A program made the position numbers and the translations under genes. A stretch of 7,163 nt of DNA, taken from NCBI GenBank assembly GCA_031278255.1, contig JAITKU010000028.1, positions 1 through 7,163 of the forward strand. Reading direction: 5' to 3'. The notes under the pieces were generated by a model. That model worked only from the letters and a program-made list of their open reading frames with translations. It did not search any database and had not been told where the DNA came from. Shown one piece after another: positions 1 to 5,417 of this stretch (within the stretch, counting starts at the first letter, position 1; every line of letters starts with the position of its first letter). This DNA is from Eubacteriales Family XIII. Incertae Sedis bacterium. Lineage in GTDB: Bacteria > Bacillota > Clostridia > Peptostreptococcales > Anaerovoracaceae.

Positions 1-242
1 TGATCGAATTTCACATAGCTGCCGTCCGCGCGGCGGGCGCCGGTCTTGGTCCTGACCACCACCGCTTTCACGACCTCGCCTTTCTTGACGACCCCGCCCG
101 GCGAGGCCTGCTTGACGGCGCATACGATGATATCGCCGATGTTCGCGTATTTGCGGCCGGTTCCGCCGAGGATGCGAATGCAGAGCAACTCCTTTGCCCC
201 GGAATTGTCGGCGACGCGCAGTCTCGTTTCCGTCTGAATCAT
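1..242 (-). CDS. rplN: 50S ribosomal protein L14, partial (C-terminus cut by window edge)
   Basis: L14 is a large-subunit protein that binds 23S rRNA and takes part in an inter-subunit bridge. The visible 80 residues begin MIQTETRLRVADNSGAKEL, which is the near-invariant L14 start. They continue through ILGGTGRKYANIGDIIVCAVK (residues 24-44, in two parts) and VVVRTKTGARRADGSYVKFD (61-80), where the family signature begins. Family length is about 122 residues, so roughly 42 C-terminal residues lie outside the window. The ATG at 242-240 is preceded by GGAGG with 6 nt spacing, and the gene starts 10 nt after the rpsQ stop. This is the usual rpsQ-rplN junction at the S10/spc boundary. I see no promoter before it, so it is probably co-transcribed from the S10 promoter. 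Identification is secure. Confidence 0.96.
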   Translation of the reverse strand, partial: MIQTETRLRVADNSGAKELLCIRILGGTGRKYANIGDIIVCAVKQASPGGVVKKGEVVKAVVVRTKTGARRADGSYVKFD

Positions 243-252
243 TTGACGCCTC

Positions 253-513
253 CTATTTCACCTTCTCGACTATGTTTACAAGGCGCCAGCGCTTGTCTTT
301 CGACAAGGGCCGCGTCTCCATAATTCTCACCTTATCGCCGATATTGCATTGGTTCTCCTCGTCGTGGGCCTTGAATTTTTTCGTCCGCTTCACGGCCTTT
401 CCGTAAAGGGAGTGCCGAACGAAGTCCTCGACCGCGACGACGATCGTCTTGTCCATCTTGTCGCTTACCACAAGTCCGACCCTGGTCTTTCTTCTGTTCC
501 TGTCTTCCGCCAT
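253..513 (-). CDS. rpsQ: 30S ribosomal protein S17
   Basis: S17 is a primary 16S rRNA-binding protein with an OB fold, needed early in small-subunit assembly. The 86-residue protein contains TRVGLVVSDKMDKTIVVAVE (residues 10-29), the family N-terminal strand pair, and YGKAVKRTKKFKAHDE (37-52). The C-terminal signature IGDKVRIMETRPLSKDKRWR lies at about 58-77. Length fits the family (about 84-90 residues). The ATG at 513-511 follows a GGGAGGA ribosome binding site inside the 20-nt gap after rpmC. The position between rpmC and rplN is the standard order. The family signature usually has ECRPLSK; here it is ETRPLSK, a modest and tolerated change. Confidence 0.97.
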   Translation of the reverse strand: MAEDRNRRKTRVGLVVSDKMDKTIVVAVEDFVRHSLYGKAVKRTKKFKAHDEENQCNIGDKVRIMETRPLSKDKRWRLVNIVEKVK

Positions 514-533
514 CTTGCGTATCCTCCCTCGTA

Positions 534-737
534 TCAGGCTTTTGCGTTCTTGATCTCGTTCTCCCTTATCACGGTCTTGACTCGGGCGATCTCCTTTTTG
601 ACATCGCGCATTTTGATGGGATTTTCGAGCTGTCCGGTCACGTGTTGAAAACGCAGGTTGAACAATTCTTTCTTCATCTTCACGAGTTCGTTGTCAAGCT
701 CCGCCGCGCTCAGTTCCCTGATCTTTTCAATTTTCAT
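534..737 (-). CDS. rpmC: 50S ribosomal protein L29
   Basis: L29 is a small two-helix protein at the polypeptide exit site of the large subunit, next to L23, where it contributes to docking of nascent-chain factors. The 67-residue protein starts MKIEKIRELSAAELDNEL and contains KKELFNLRFQHVTGQLENP (residues 22-40), the core family motif. It ends in a basic helix with RDVKKEIARVKTVIRE. Length matches the family (60-70). Its ATG at 737-735 directly abuts the TAG of rplP with no intervening base, and the purine-rich ribosome binding site (GGAGGGCGGTGA) lies inside the end of rplP. This arrangement implies translational coupling. Confidence 0.97.
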   Translation of the reverse strand: MKIEKIRELSAAELDNELVKMKKELFNLRFQHVTGQLENPIKMRDVKKEIARVKTVIRENEIKNAKA

Positions 738-1172
738 CTACGCTTCACCGCCCTCCGCCAATTCTTCGCCTTTCAGGGCGAACTTGCACTTTACAGGGAG
801 TTTGTGGGCCGCAAGCCGCATGGCTTCTCTCGCTTGGGCCTCGGTGACGCCCTCTATCTCGAACATGACCCGGCCCGGTTTCACGACCGCCACCCAAAAT
901 TCGGGCGCGCCCTTGCCGGAACCCATGCGAACCTCGGCCGGCTTCTTCGTGACGGACTTGTGCGGGAATATCTTTATGAATACCTTGCCGCCCCGCTTGA
1001 TGGAGCGCGTCATGGCGATACGGGCCGCCTCGATCTGGTTGGAAGTGATCCAGCCGCGATCCGTCGCAATCAATCCGAACGAGCCGTATGTGATCGTGTT
1101 GCCTTTCGTGGCCACGCCTTTCATTCTGCCGCGATGAACTCTTCTGCGCTTAACGCGTTTTGGCATCAACAT
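738..1172 (-). CDS. rplP: 50S ribosomal protein L16
   Basis: L16 contacts 23S rRNA and 5S rRNA near the A-site tRNA elbow and is needed for late large-subunit maturation. The 144-residue protein starts MLMPKRVKRRRVHRGRMKG, the canonical L16 N-terminus. It continues with the family core GNTITYGSFGLIATDRGWIT (residues 24-43), then IEAARIAMTR (47-56) and the basic loop VRMGSGKGAPEFWVAVVKPG (81-100). The arginine at 82 corresponds to the loop arginine known to be hydroxylated in some Proteobacteria; whether that happens here is unknown. AGGAGG lies about 11 nt before the chosen ATG. The conserved MLMP start favours this ATG over the one two codons later. A 40-nt gap separates it from rpsC. Confidence 0.97.
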   Translation of the reverse strand: MLMPKRVKRRRVHRGRMKGVATKGNTITYGSFGLIATDRGWITSNQIEAARIAMTRSIKRGGKVFIKIFPHKSVTKKPAEVRMGSGKGAPEFWVAVVKPGRVMFEIEGVTEAQAREAMRLAAHKLPVKCKFALKGEELAEGGEA

Positions 1173-1212
1173 GGTAGTTGTACCTCCTTCAATGTGTTCT
1201 GCGTCGCTTCCC

Positions 1213-2118
1213 CTACTCCGGCGCTTTCTCGGTCTCCCGGGTTTCCGCCGGCGCGGAGTTTTCTGCGGCGGGCGCCGGCTTGGGCGGCGCTTTCCTCGTT
1301 CGCGGATTTACGGCCCGCGGAAGCTCGGGCTTGCCGTCGCGCGCGTTTCGCCTATCGCCGTCCCTGCGCGGACGGTCGCCCCGCGGACGGTCTCCGTCCC
1401 TGCGCGGGCGGCGTTCGCCGCGATCCGGCCGATCGCCGCGGCGGCCCGCTTCGCGTTTCTCCTCGGGGATCGGGTTCTTCAGGCCTTTCTCCAGAATCTC
1501 TCCGTGGTTGATCCACACCTTGACGCCGATCTTGCCGTAGGTCGTATCCGCCTCGGCGAAGCCGTAGTCTATATCCGCCCTGAGCGTATGCAGGGGAACG
1601 TTGCCCTCGCTGTACTTCTCGCTCCGCGCGATCTCGGCGCCGCCGAGCCGCCCGGAAACGAGGACCTTCACGCCCTTGGCGCCCGCTTTCATCGTCCTGC
1701 CTATGGCCTGTTTCATGGCCCGCCTGAAAGATATCCTCTTTTCCAAGGCCTGCGCGATGCTCTCCGCCGTGAGTCCGGCGTCGAGTTCGGCTCTGCGGAT
1801 CTCCACGATGTTGACGGAAACCTCTTTTTTCGTCATCTTTTCGAGGGGCAGACGCAGTTCTTCCACGCCGTTGCCCGATCGGCCGATCACCATGCCGGGC
1901 TTATCCGTAAGCACGGTGAGCTTGATCTTGTTGTCCGCCGCTCGCTCGATCAGCACCCTTGAAACGCCCGCCGCATAGAGTTTTCGTTTGACGTATTCCC
2001 TGACCTTGTTGTCCTCTATCAGGAAATCCGCGAAATGCGCCTTGTCCGCATACCATTTGGAGTCCCAGTCCTTTATGATCCCCACTCTCAGACCGTGCGG
2101 GCTTACTTTCTGACCCAT
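1213..2118 (-). CDS. rpsC: 30S ribosomal protein S3 with long basic/disordered C-terminal tail
   Basis: S3 lines the mRNA entry tunnel of the small subunit and contributes to its mRNA helicase activity. Residues 1-30 (starting MGQKVSPHGLRVGIIKDWDS) are canonical. The KH-type RNA-binding domain spans roughly 38-107, with its GxxG loop at VIGRSG (77-82). The C-terminal S3 domain spans about 108-215 and ends in KVWINHGEILEKG. Most bacterial S3 proteins stop near 205-235 residues; this one has 301. Residues about 219-301 form an extra tail: first Arg/Asp/Gly-rich with two RPRRDGDR copies 12 residues apart, then Pro/Ala/Glu-rich. I infer it is disordered. The reading frame stays intact with a clean TAG. 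The ATG lies 1 nt after the rplV stop, with GGAGAGGGAGAG overlapping the rplV end, indicating coupling. Confidence 0.96.
   Translation of the reverse strand: MGQKVSPHGLRVGIIKDWDSKWYADKAHFADFLIEDNKVREYVKRKLYAAGVSRVLIERAADNKIKLTVLTDKPGMVIGRSGNGVEELRLPLEKMTKKEVSVNIVEIRRAELDAGLTAESIAQALEKRISFRRAMKQAIGRTMKAGAKGVKVLVSGRLGGAEIARSEKYSEGNVPLHTLRADIDYGFAEADTTYGKIGVKVWINHGEILEKGLKNPIPEEKREAGRRGDRPDRGERRPRRDGDRPRGDRPRRDGDRRNARDGKPELPRAVNPRTRKAPPKPAPAAENSAPAETRETEKAPE
1358..1407 (-). repeat. 14-nt direct repeat pair encoding the S3 tail repeat
   Basis: The plus-strand 14-mer CCGTCCCTGCGCGG occurs at 1358-1371 and again at 1394-1407, 36 nt apart. That is 12 codons, so the duplication is in frame. On the coding strand the two copies encode the repeated RRDGDR element of the S3 tail. 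The related segment between them (CGGACGGTC-like) adds to a very GC-rich, low-complexity stretch. In-frame duplication by slippage is a likely origin for part of the tail; this is inference. Confidence 0.7.
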
Positions 2119-2119
2119 A

Positions 2120-2458
2120 TTAACTCTCCCTCTCCTTCAGCGTGACGCCTACGTGGCTGCTTCTCTTCAGAATCTTGGACGCCCTGCCCTGCGCGCCCGC
2201 ACGCCATCTCTTCATCGTAGGTCCCTGATGCGCGTACACCTCCGACACATACAGGTCATCCGGGTCCAGATCGAGGTTGTTTTCCGCGTTGGCCGCGGCG
2301 GATTTTACAACCTTTTCGACGATCTCGGAACCCTTTCCGGGGGTAAATTTGAGTATGGTCAACGCTTCTTTCAAGTCCTTGCCGCGCACCAAATCGACGA
2401 CGGGCTTGAGCTTGATCGGAGAAACTCGGATGTATTTGGCAATCGCCCTTGCTTCCAT
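2120..2458 (-). CDS. rplV: 50S ribosomal protein L22
   Basis: L22 binds all domains of 23S rRNA and lines the nascent peptide exit tunnel with its long beta hairpin. The 112-residue protein starts MEARAIAKYIRVSPIKLKPV and continues with VDLVRGKDLKEALTILKF. It then has ANAENN and DLYVSEVYAHQGPTMKRWR, and the hairpin strand AGAQGRASKILKRSSHVGV. Length matches the family (110-113). Upstream in-frame ATGs at 2470 and 2497 would add MEAN or a 13-residue extension. I chose 2458 because GGAGG sits 5 nt before it and MEARA is the family start. SPIKLKPV is a slightly divergent form of the usual SPRK motif. A 96-nt gap to rpsS is longer than usual. Confidence 0.96.
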   Translation of the reverse strand: MEARAIAKYIRVSPIKLKPVVDLVRGKDLKEALTILKFTPGKGSEIVEKVVKSAAANAENNLDLDPDDLYVSEVYAHQGPTMKRWRAGAQGRASKILKRSSHVGVTLKERES

Positions 2459-2463
2459 ATTTG

Positions 2464-2468
2464 CCTCC
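2464..2468 (-). promoter_or_regulatory. rplV ribosome binding site (decides the start)
   Basis: GGAGG on the minus strand lies 5 nt before the ATG at 2458-2456. It lies within the codons that would be read if the longer upstream starts were used, which supports the short MEARA start. Confidence 0.8.
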
Positions 2469-2471
2469 ATT

Positions 2472-2487
2472 GCGACCTTTCGGCCGC
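2472..2487 (-). other. GAAA-tetraloop hairpin just before the rplV ribosome binding site
   Basis: On the minus strand GCGGCC-GAAA-GGTCGC forms a 6-bp stem with one G-U pair, closed by a GNRA-type tetraloop. It ends 3 nt before the GGAGG of rplV. It lies in the 96-nt gap between the S19 and L22 genes. It could modulate rplV initiation or stabilise a processed mRNA end; there is no U-run after it, so it is not an intrinsic terminator. The role is inferred. Confidence 0.5.
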
Positions 2488-2554
2488 CGTATCGCATGAA
2501 AATAATCTGCTTCCCGCCGCAAAGCGAACGTTCAAAACGGGTCGGAACGCGTCC

Positions 2555-2835
2555 CTATCTTCTGACCTTAGAGGACTTATCCGCCGCGTGCCCGCGATAA
2601 TTGCGCGTGGGGGCAAATTCGCCGAGCCTGTGTCCCACCATGTCCTCGGGATGTACACCGGCACGTGCCGCCGTCCGTCGTGAACGGCTATCGTGTGCCC
2701 AACCATCTGCGGGAAGATCGTCGAGGGCCTCGACCAAGTCTTGAGGACCTTCTTTTCGTTGGCCGCGTTCAACTCTTCTATGGTCCGCAGCAACTTTTTA
2801 TGTACAAACGGACCTTTTTTAAGGGATCTGCTCAT
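2555..2835 (-). CDS. rpsS: 30S ribosomal protein S19, with a one-base frame disruption
   Basis: S19 sits in the head of the small subunit, pairs with S13 and contacts the A-site tRNA region. From the ATG at 2835-2833, frame one gives MSRSLKKGPFVHKKLLRTIE, then TWSRPSTIFPQMVGHTIAVH and DGRRHVPVYIP, which is S19 residues 1-63. The expected continuation EDMVGHRLGEFAPTRNYRGH AADKSSKVRR is present in full, but in the frame shifted by -1, ending at the TAG at 2557-2555. The coding strand reads ATC CCG AGG ACA where ATC CCG GAG GAC would restore the frame, so one base is missing at about 2645-2647. With it restored the protein has 93 residues, the normal length. As written, frame one instead runs on to 2371 with unrelated sequence. 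S19 is essential, so a sequencing or assembly error is most likely. GAGGAG precedes the start, 14 nt after rplB. Confidence 0.9.
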
Positions 2836-2849
2836 TTTTCACGCTCCTC

Positions 2850-3683
2850 TTATTTCTGGTTGCGCCGCTTGACGATGTACTTGTCGGAGGGCTTGTGTTT
2901 CTTTCGCGTCTTGTAGCCGAGCGCCGGGCGTCCCCACGGCGTTACGGGACCGACGCGCCCGATACCCGCCTTACCCTCGCCGCCGCCGTGCGGGTGGTCG
3001 TTCGGGTTCATGACGCTGCCTCGGACGGTGGGCCTGATACCCATGTGGCGCTTTCTGCCTGCCTTGCCGATCTTGACGTTTTCGTGGTCGAGATTCCCGA
3101 CCTCGCCGATCGTGGCCCGGCACCCTATAAGCACCCGTCTGACCTCTCCCGACGGGAGGCGCACCGAGGCGTAATCCCCCTCCTTGGCCATGAGCTGCGC
3201 GCCGTTGCCGGCCGCCCTGACCATCTGCGCGCCCTTGCCCGGCTTCATCTCTATGCAGTGGATGATCGTGCCGACGGGTATGTTGCTGAGCGGCAAGGCG
3301 TTCCCGATCTGGATGTCCGCATCGGGTCCGGATACGACCGTATCGCCCGGCTTGAGCTTGTTCGGGGCGATGATGTAGCGCTTGTCGCCGTCCGCGTAGA
3401 CGATCAGCGCGATGTTCGCGCTCCTGTTGGGATCGTACTCTATCGTCGCGACGCGGCCCGGCACCCCGTCTTTCTTCCGCTTGAAATCTATGATTCTGTA
3501 CTTGTGGCGCACGCCGCCGCCCCTGTGTCTGACGGTGATCTTGCCCCGTACGTTTCGACCCGCGTGCTTCTTGAGCGTGACCGTCAGGGACTTCTGCGGC
3601 TTGTCCGCCGTGATCTCGTCGAATGTGAGAACCGTCATGCCCCTGCGTCCCGGGGTGGTCGGATTGTATTTTCTGATACCCAT
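2850..3683 (-). CDS. rplB: 50S ribosomal protein L2
   Basis: L2 is among the most conserved ribosomal proteins; it is needed for subunit association, tRNA binding and peptidyl-transferase activity. The 277-residue protein (family 270-280) starts MGIRKYNPTTPGRRGMTVL. It has the N-terminal OB-fold region with GRNVRGKITVRHRGGGVRHK (residues 42-61) and DFKRKKDGVPG, then an SH3-like domain with NALPLSNIPVGTIIHCIEMK (128-147). The C-terminal functional loop VMNPNDHPHGGGEGKAGIGR (224-243) carries the histidine associated with activity. It ends in a basic extension. AAGGAGG lies about 8 nt before the ATG, inside the 15-nt gap after rplW. Nothing is unusual. Confidence 0.98.
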   Translation of the reverse strand: MGIRKYNPTTPGRRGMTVLTFDEITADKPQKSLTVTLKKHAGRNVRGKITVRHRGGGVRHKYRIIDFKRKKDGVPGRVATIEYDPNRSANIALIVYADGDKRYIIAPNKLKPGDTVVSGPDADIQIGNALPLSNIPVGTIIHCIEMKPGKGAQMVRAAGNGAQLMAKEGDYASVRLPSGEVRRVLIGCRATIGEVGNLDHENVKIGKAGRKRHMGIRPTVRGSVMNPNDHPHGGGEGKAGIGRVGPVTPWGRPALGYKTRKKHKPSDKYIVKRRNQK

Positions 3684-3698
3684 ATCGCGCGGCCCTCC

Positions 3699-3989
3699 TT
3701 ATAAGCCTTGGAAGAATTCGATCTCCTTGCTCCCCCGAGTAAGGGTTACGATCGCTTTCTTTGAAGCGGCGGTGCGTCCGATGTTCTTACCCACGCGCTT
3801 CACCTTGCCTTTCACGTTCATGATGTTGACTTTCTCGATCTCTATGCCGAAGATCTCCTCAAGCGCGTGCTTCACCTCGGTTTTGTTCGCGTCCACCGCC
3901 ACCTTAAACGTGTATTTCTTGTTCTGCGCCTCGTCCATGCTCCGTTCGGAGATTACGGGCTTCAATATAATATCGTAAGCCAATTTCAT
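3699..3989 (-). CDS. rplW: 50S ribosomal protein L23
   Basis: L23 lies at the peptide tunnel exit beside L29 and is the main docking site for trigger factor and the signal recognition particle. The 96-residue protein begins MKLAYDIILKPVISERSM, including the LKPVISE family motif. It continues YTFKVAVDANKTEVKHALEE (residues 26-45) and IFGIEIEKVNIMNVKGK (46-62), then basic residues and KKAIVTLTRGSKEIEFF. Length fits the family (93-100). Its ATG overlaps the TGA of rplD in an ATGA arrangement, typical of translational coupling. Confidence 0.97.
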   Translation of the reverse strand: MKLAYDIILKPVISERSMDEAQNKKYTFKVAVDANKTEVKHALEEIFGIEIEKVNIMNVKGKVKRVGKNIGRTAASKKAIVTLTRGSKEIEFFQGL

Positions 3990-4642
3990 ACGGACGGCGC
4001 CTCCTCGCGCTTATCTTTCTTGGAAAACAGCGTCTCGATCTCGCCCACGGCGTCCCTCGTGACGATGAAACTCGTGTGATTGAGTATCTCGTATACGTTC
4101 ATTGTCGTCGTGAGAACCGTCCGCACGCCGGGGATGTTGTGCGCCGAACGAATGACGTTTTCATCCTTTTCGGGCAGCACGATCAGGGATTTCTTCGCGG
4201 CGCCGATGTTCTGCAGGACCTTGATCATATCCTTGGTCTTGGGCGCCTCGAAGTGCAGGCTGTCCAGCACGATAATCTCGTTTTCCGCGACCTTTGACGA
4301 AAGCGCCGAACGCATGGCGAGCCGCCGCAGCTTTCTGGGCAGGGTATAGCGGTAGTCGCGGGGCTTGGGCGCGAATACGACGCCGCCGCCCACGTGGTTC
4401 GGCGCCACGCGGCTGCCTTGGCGCGCCCGGCCCGTGCCCTTTTGACGGAAAGGCTTCTTGCCGCCGCCCCTGACCTCGCTGCGCGTCTTGGCGGATTGCG
4501 TGCCCTGCCGCCTGTTCGCCAGATAGTTCTTGATTACGGCGTGTACGGCGTTTTGGTTGATCTCGACGCCGAACACCTCGTCTTTCAGCTCTATGTCCCC
4601 CGCGGCTTCGCCGGACATGGTTAATACCTGTACCTTTGCCAT
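3986..4642 (-). CDS. rplD: 50S ribosomal protein L4
   Basis: L4 assembles early on 23S rRNA, and its extended loop lines the exit tunnel opposite L22. In some bacteria it also represses its own S10 operon. The 218-residue protein begins MAKVQVLTMSGEAAGDIEL. Its conserved tunnel loop lies at about 58-97: RGGGKKPFRQKGTGRARQGS, then VGGGVVFAPKPRDY. The globular C-terminal part has LRRLAMRSALSSK and IVLDSLHFEAPKTKD. Length is slightly longer than usual (about 205-210) because of a short charged tail. The ATG is 2 nt after the rplC stop, with GGAGGG inside the end of rplC. The segment SRVAPNHVGGG departs a little from the common SIRSPxWxGGG. No E. coli-like L4-binding S10 leader is evident here. 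Confidence 0.97.
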   Translation of the reverse strand: MAKVQVLTMSGEAAGDIELKDEVFGVEINQNAVHAVIKNYLANRRQGTQSAKTRSEVRGGGKKPFRQKGTGRARQGSRVAPNHVGGGVVFAPKPRDYRYTLPRKLRRLAMRSALSSKVAENEIIVLDSLHFEAPKTKDMIKVLQNIGAAKKSLIVLPEKDENVIRSAHNIPGVRTVLTTTMNVYEILNHTSFIVTRDAVGEIETLFSKKDKREEAPSV

Positions 4643-4644
4643 CG

Positions 4645-5283
4645 CTACCTACCCTCCTGTCCTTTTATCGCGTATCGAATGCGAAGCAATCCGCCTCTGT
4701 TTCCGGGAACCGCGCCTTTCACGAGCAGGAGGTTCCGCTCCGGCACGACCTTTACGAGCAGGAGATTTTGGACCGTAACCGTATCGTGCCCCATTCTCCC
4801 GGGACCTTTGTTGCCCTTGAACACGCGGGAGGGATAGGTGCCCGCGGCCAAGGCGCCGGCCAGCCGCTTGTGCTTTGAACCGTGCGTGGTCGGCCCCCTG
4901 TGGTGCCCGTGCCGCTTGATGTTGCCCTGCGTGCCCTTGCCTTTGGAAATACCCGTGATATCGAGTTTTTTGCCCGCCTCGAAATCGGCGACCGTGAGGA
5001 TCGCGTCCGGCTCGTAATGCTCGCCCTCTCCCGGGCGAATCTCGGCGAGATATCTTTTGGGCGCCGCCTGCCACCTGTCGAAATGGCCTTTTTGGGGTTT
5101 GTTCAGGCGCCGTTCTTTCACATCCCCGTATCCGATCTGCACGGCGTCATAGCCGTCGCTTTCTTTCGTCTTGATTTGGATCACCGACACCGGGCCGGCC
5201 TCGATAACCGTCACGGGAACGACTTCGCCGTTCTCCGTGAAAATCTGCGTCATGCCGATTTTTTTGCCTAGGATTGTTTTCAT
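4645..5283 (-). CDS. rplC: 50S ribosomal protein L3
   Basis: L3 starts 23S rRNA assembly, and its internal loop reaches toward the peptidyl-transferase centre. From the ATG at 5283-5281 the protein has 212 residues (family about 205-215) and begins MKTILGKKIGMTQIFTENGE, the normal L3 start. Further motifs are VTVIEAGPVSVIQIKT, ISKGKGTQGNIKRHGHHRGP and SRVFKGNKGPGRMGHDTVTV, then VVPERNLLLVKGAVPGNRGG. A GTG four codons upstream (5295-5293) is an alternative start adding MTGI. It has AAAGGA only 3 nt before it, while the ATG has a weak GGGA 3 nt before it, so the start is uncertain. The loop segment RLAGALAAGTYPSRVF is a mild departure from the usual RAPGSIG form. The gap to rpsJ is unusually long. 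Confidence 0.95.
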   Translation of the reverse strand: MKTILGKKIGMTQIFTENGEVVPVTVIEAGPVSVIQIKTKESDGYDAVQIGYGDVKERRLNKPQKGHFDRWQAAPKRYLAEIRPGEGEHYEPDAILTVADFEAGKKLDITGISKGKGTQGNIKRHGHHRGPTTHGSKHKRLAGALAAGTYPSRVFKGNKGPGRMGHDTVTVQNLLLVKVVPERNLLLVKGAVPGNRGGLLRIRYAIKGQEGR

Positions 5284-5291
5284 GATTCCCG

Positions 5292-5354
5292 TCACGATTC
5301 CTTTCTTACAGCGGATTGCCGCGCGCAGGGGGCAATCATACTAAGTGCAAGCAT
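5292..5354 (-). CDS. Possible 20-residue leader ORF upstream of rplC (tentative)
   Basis: On the minus strand an ATG at 5354-5352 opens a 20-codon ORF (MLALSMIAPCARQSAVRKES). Its TGA at 5294-5292 overlaps the alternative GTG start of rplC in a GTGA arrangement, which would suit translational coupling. There is no convincing ribosome binding site before it (only GGGA about 12 nt upstream), and I do not recognise the peptide. A chance ORF is at least as likely. It spans the 5314-5337 stem-loop. Confidence 0.2.
   Translation of the reverse strand: MLALSMIAPCARQSAVRKES
5314..5337 (-). other. Stem-loop upstream of rplC
   Basis: GATTGCC (5314-5320) and GGCAATC (5331-5337) form a perfect 7-bp stem with a 10-nt GC-rich loop. 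It ends about 10 nt before the possible AAAGGA ribosome binding site of rplC on the minus strand. No T-run follows in either direction, so it is not an intrinsic terminator. A role in controlling rplC translation or in mRNA stability is inferred. Confidence 0.5.
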
Positions 5355-5369
5355 CGATTTTTGTTTATC

Positions 5370-5413
5370 CCGCTTATATTGCGTATTGCGTGTATTGCGC
5401 GGGGTTTAAGCGG
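5370..5413 (-). other. Stem-loop in the rpsJ-rplC spacer enclosing a triple repeat
   Basis: CCGCTTA (5370-5376) and TAAGCGG (5407-5413) form a perfect 7-bp stem 4 nt after the rpsJ stop codon. The 30-nt loop contains three copies of TATTGCG (plus strand). No U-run follows on the transcribed strand, so an intrinsic terminator is unlikely. It may be a processing site, a 3'-end stabiliser for rpsJ or a protein-binding site. Confidence 0.5.
5377..5399. repeat. Three copies of TATTGCG in the rpsJ-rplC spacer
   Basis: TATTGCG occurs at 5377-5383, 5384-5390 and 5393-5399 on the plus strand (CGCAATA on the transcribed strand). The first two copies abut and the third is offset by 2 nt. They fill most of the loop of the 5370-5413 inverted repeat. 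The origin may be slippage; a protein-binding role is possible but unproven. Confidence 0.75.
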
Positions 5414-5417
5414 TTAA

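Noticed and set aside
642..1962. Long plus-strand ORFs of 289 and 263 codons opposite rplP and rpsC
   Set aside because: They lie antisense to clearly conserved ribosomal protein genes, show no family features, and are explained by GC-rich codon bias that leaves antisense frames open.
2371..2554. C-terminal extension of the first rpsS frame beyond the S19 sequence
   Set aside because: After residue 63 this frame is unrelated to S19 and runs into rplV; the true S19 end is in the neighbouring frame, so the extension is a frameshift product.
2895..3704. Plus-strand ORF of 269 codons opposite rplB
   Set aside because: It is a shadow of the perfectly conserved L2 gene on the other strand; no ribosome binding site or recognisable domain.
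5328..5350. Internal promoter before rplC (TATGAT on the minus strand)
   Set aside because: No -35 box lies at 16-18 nt; the nearby TTGCAC is only 3 nt away, so the match is probably chance.
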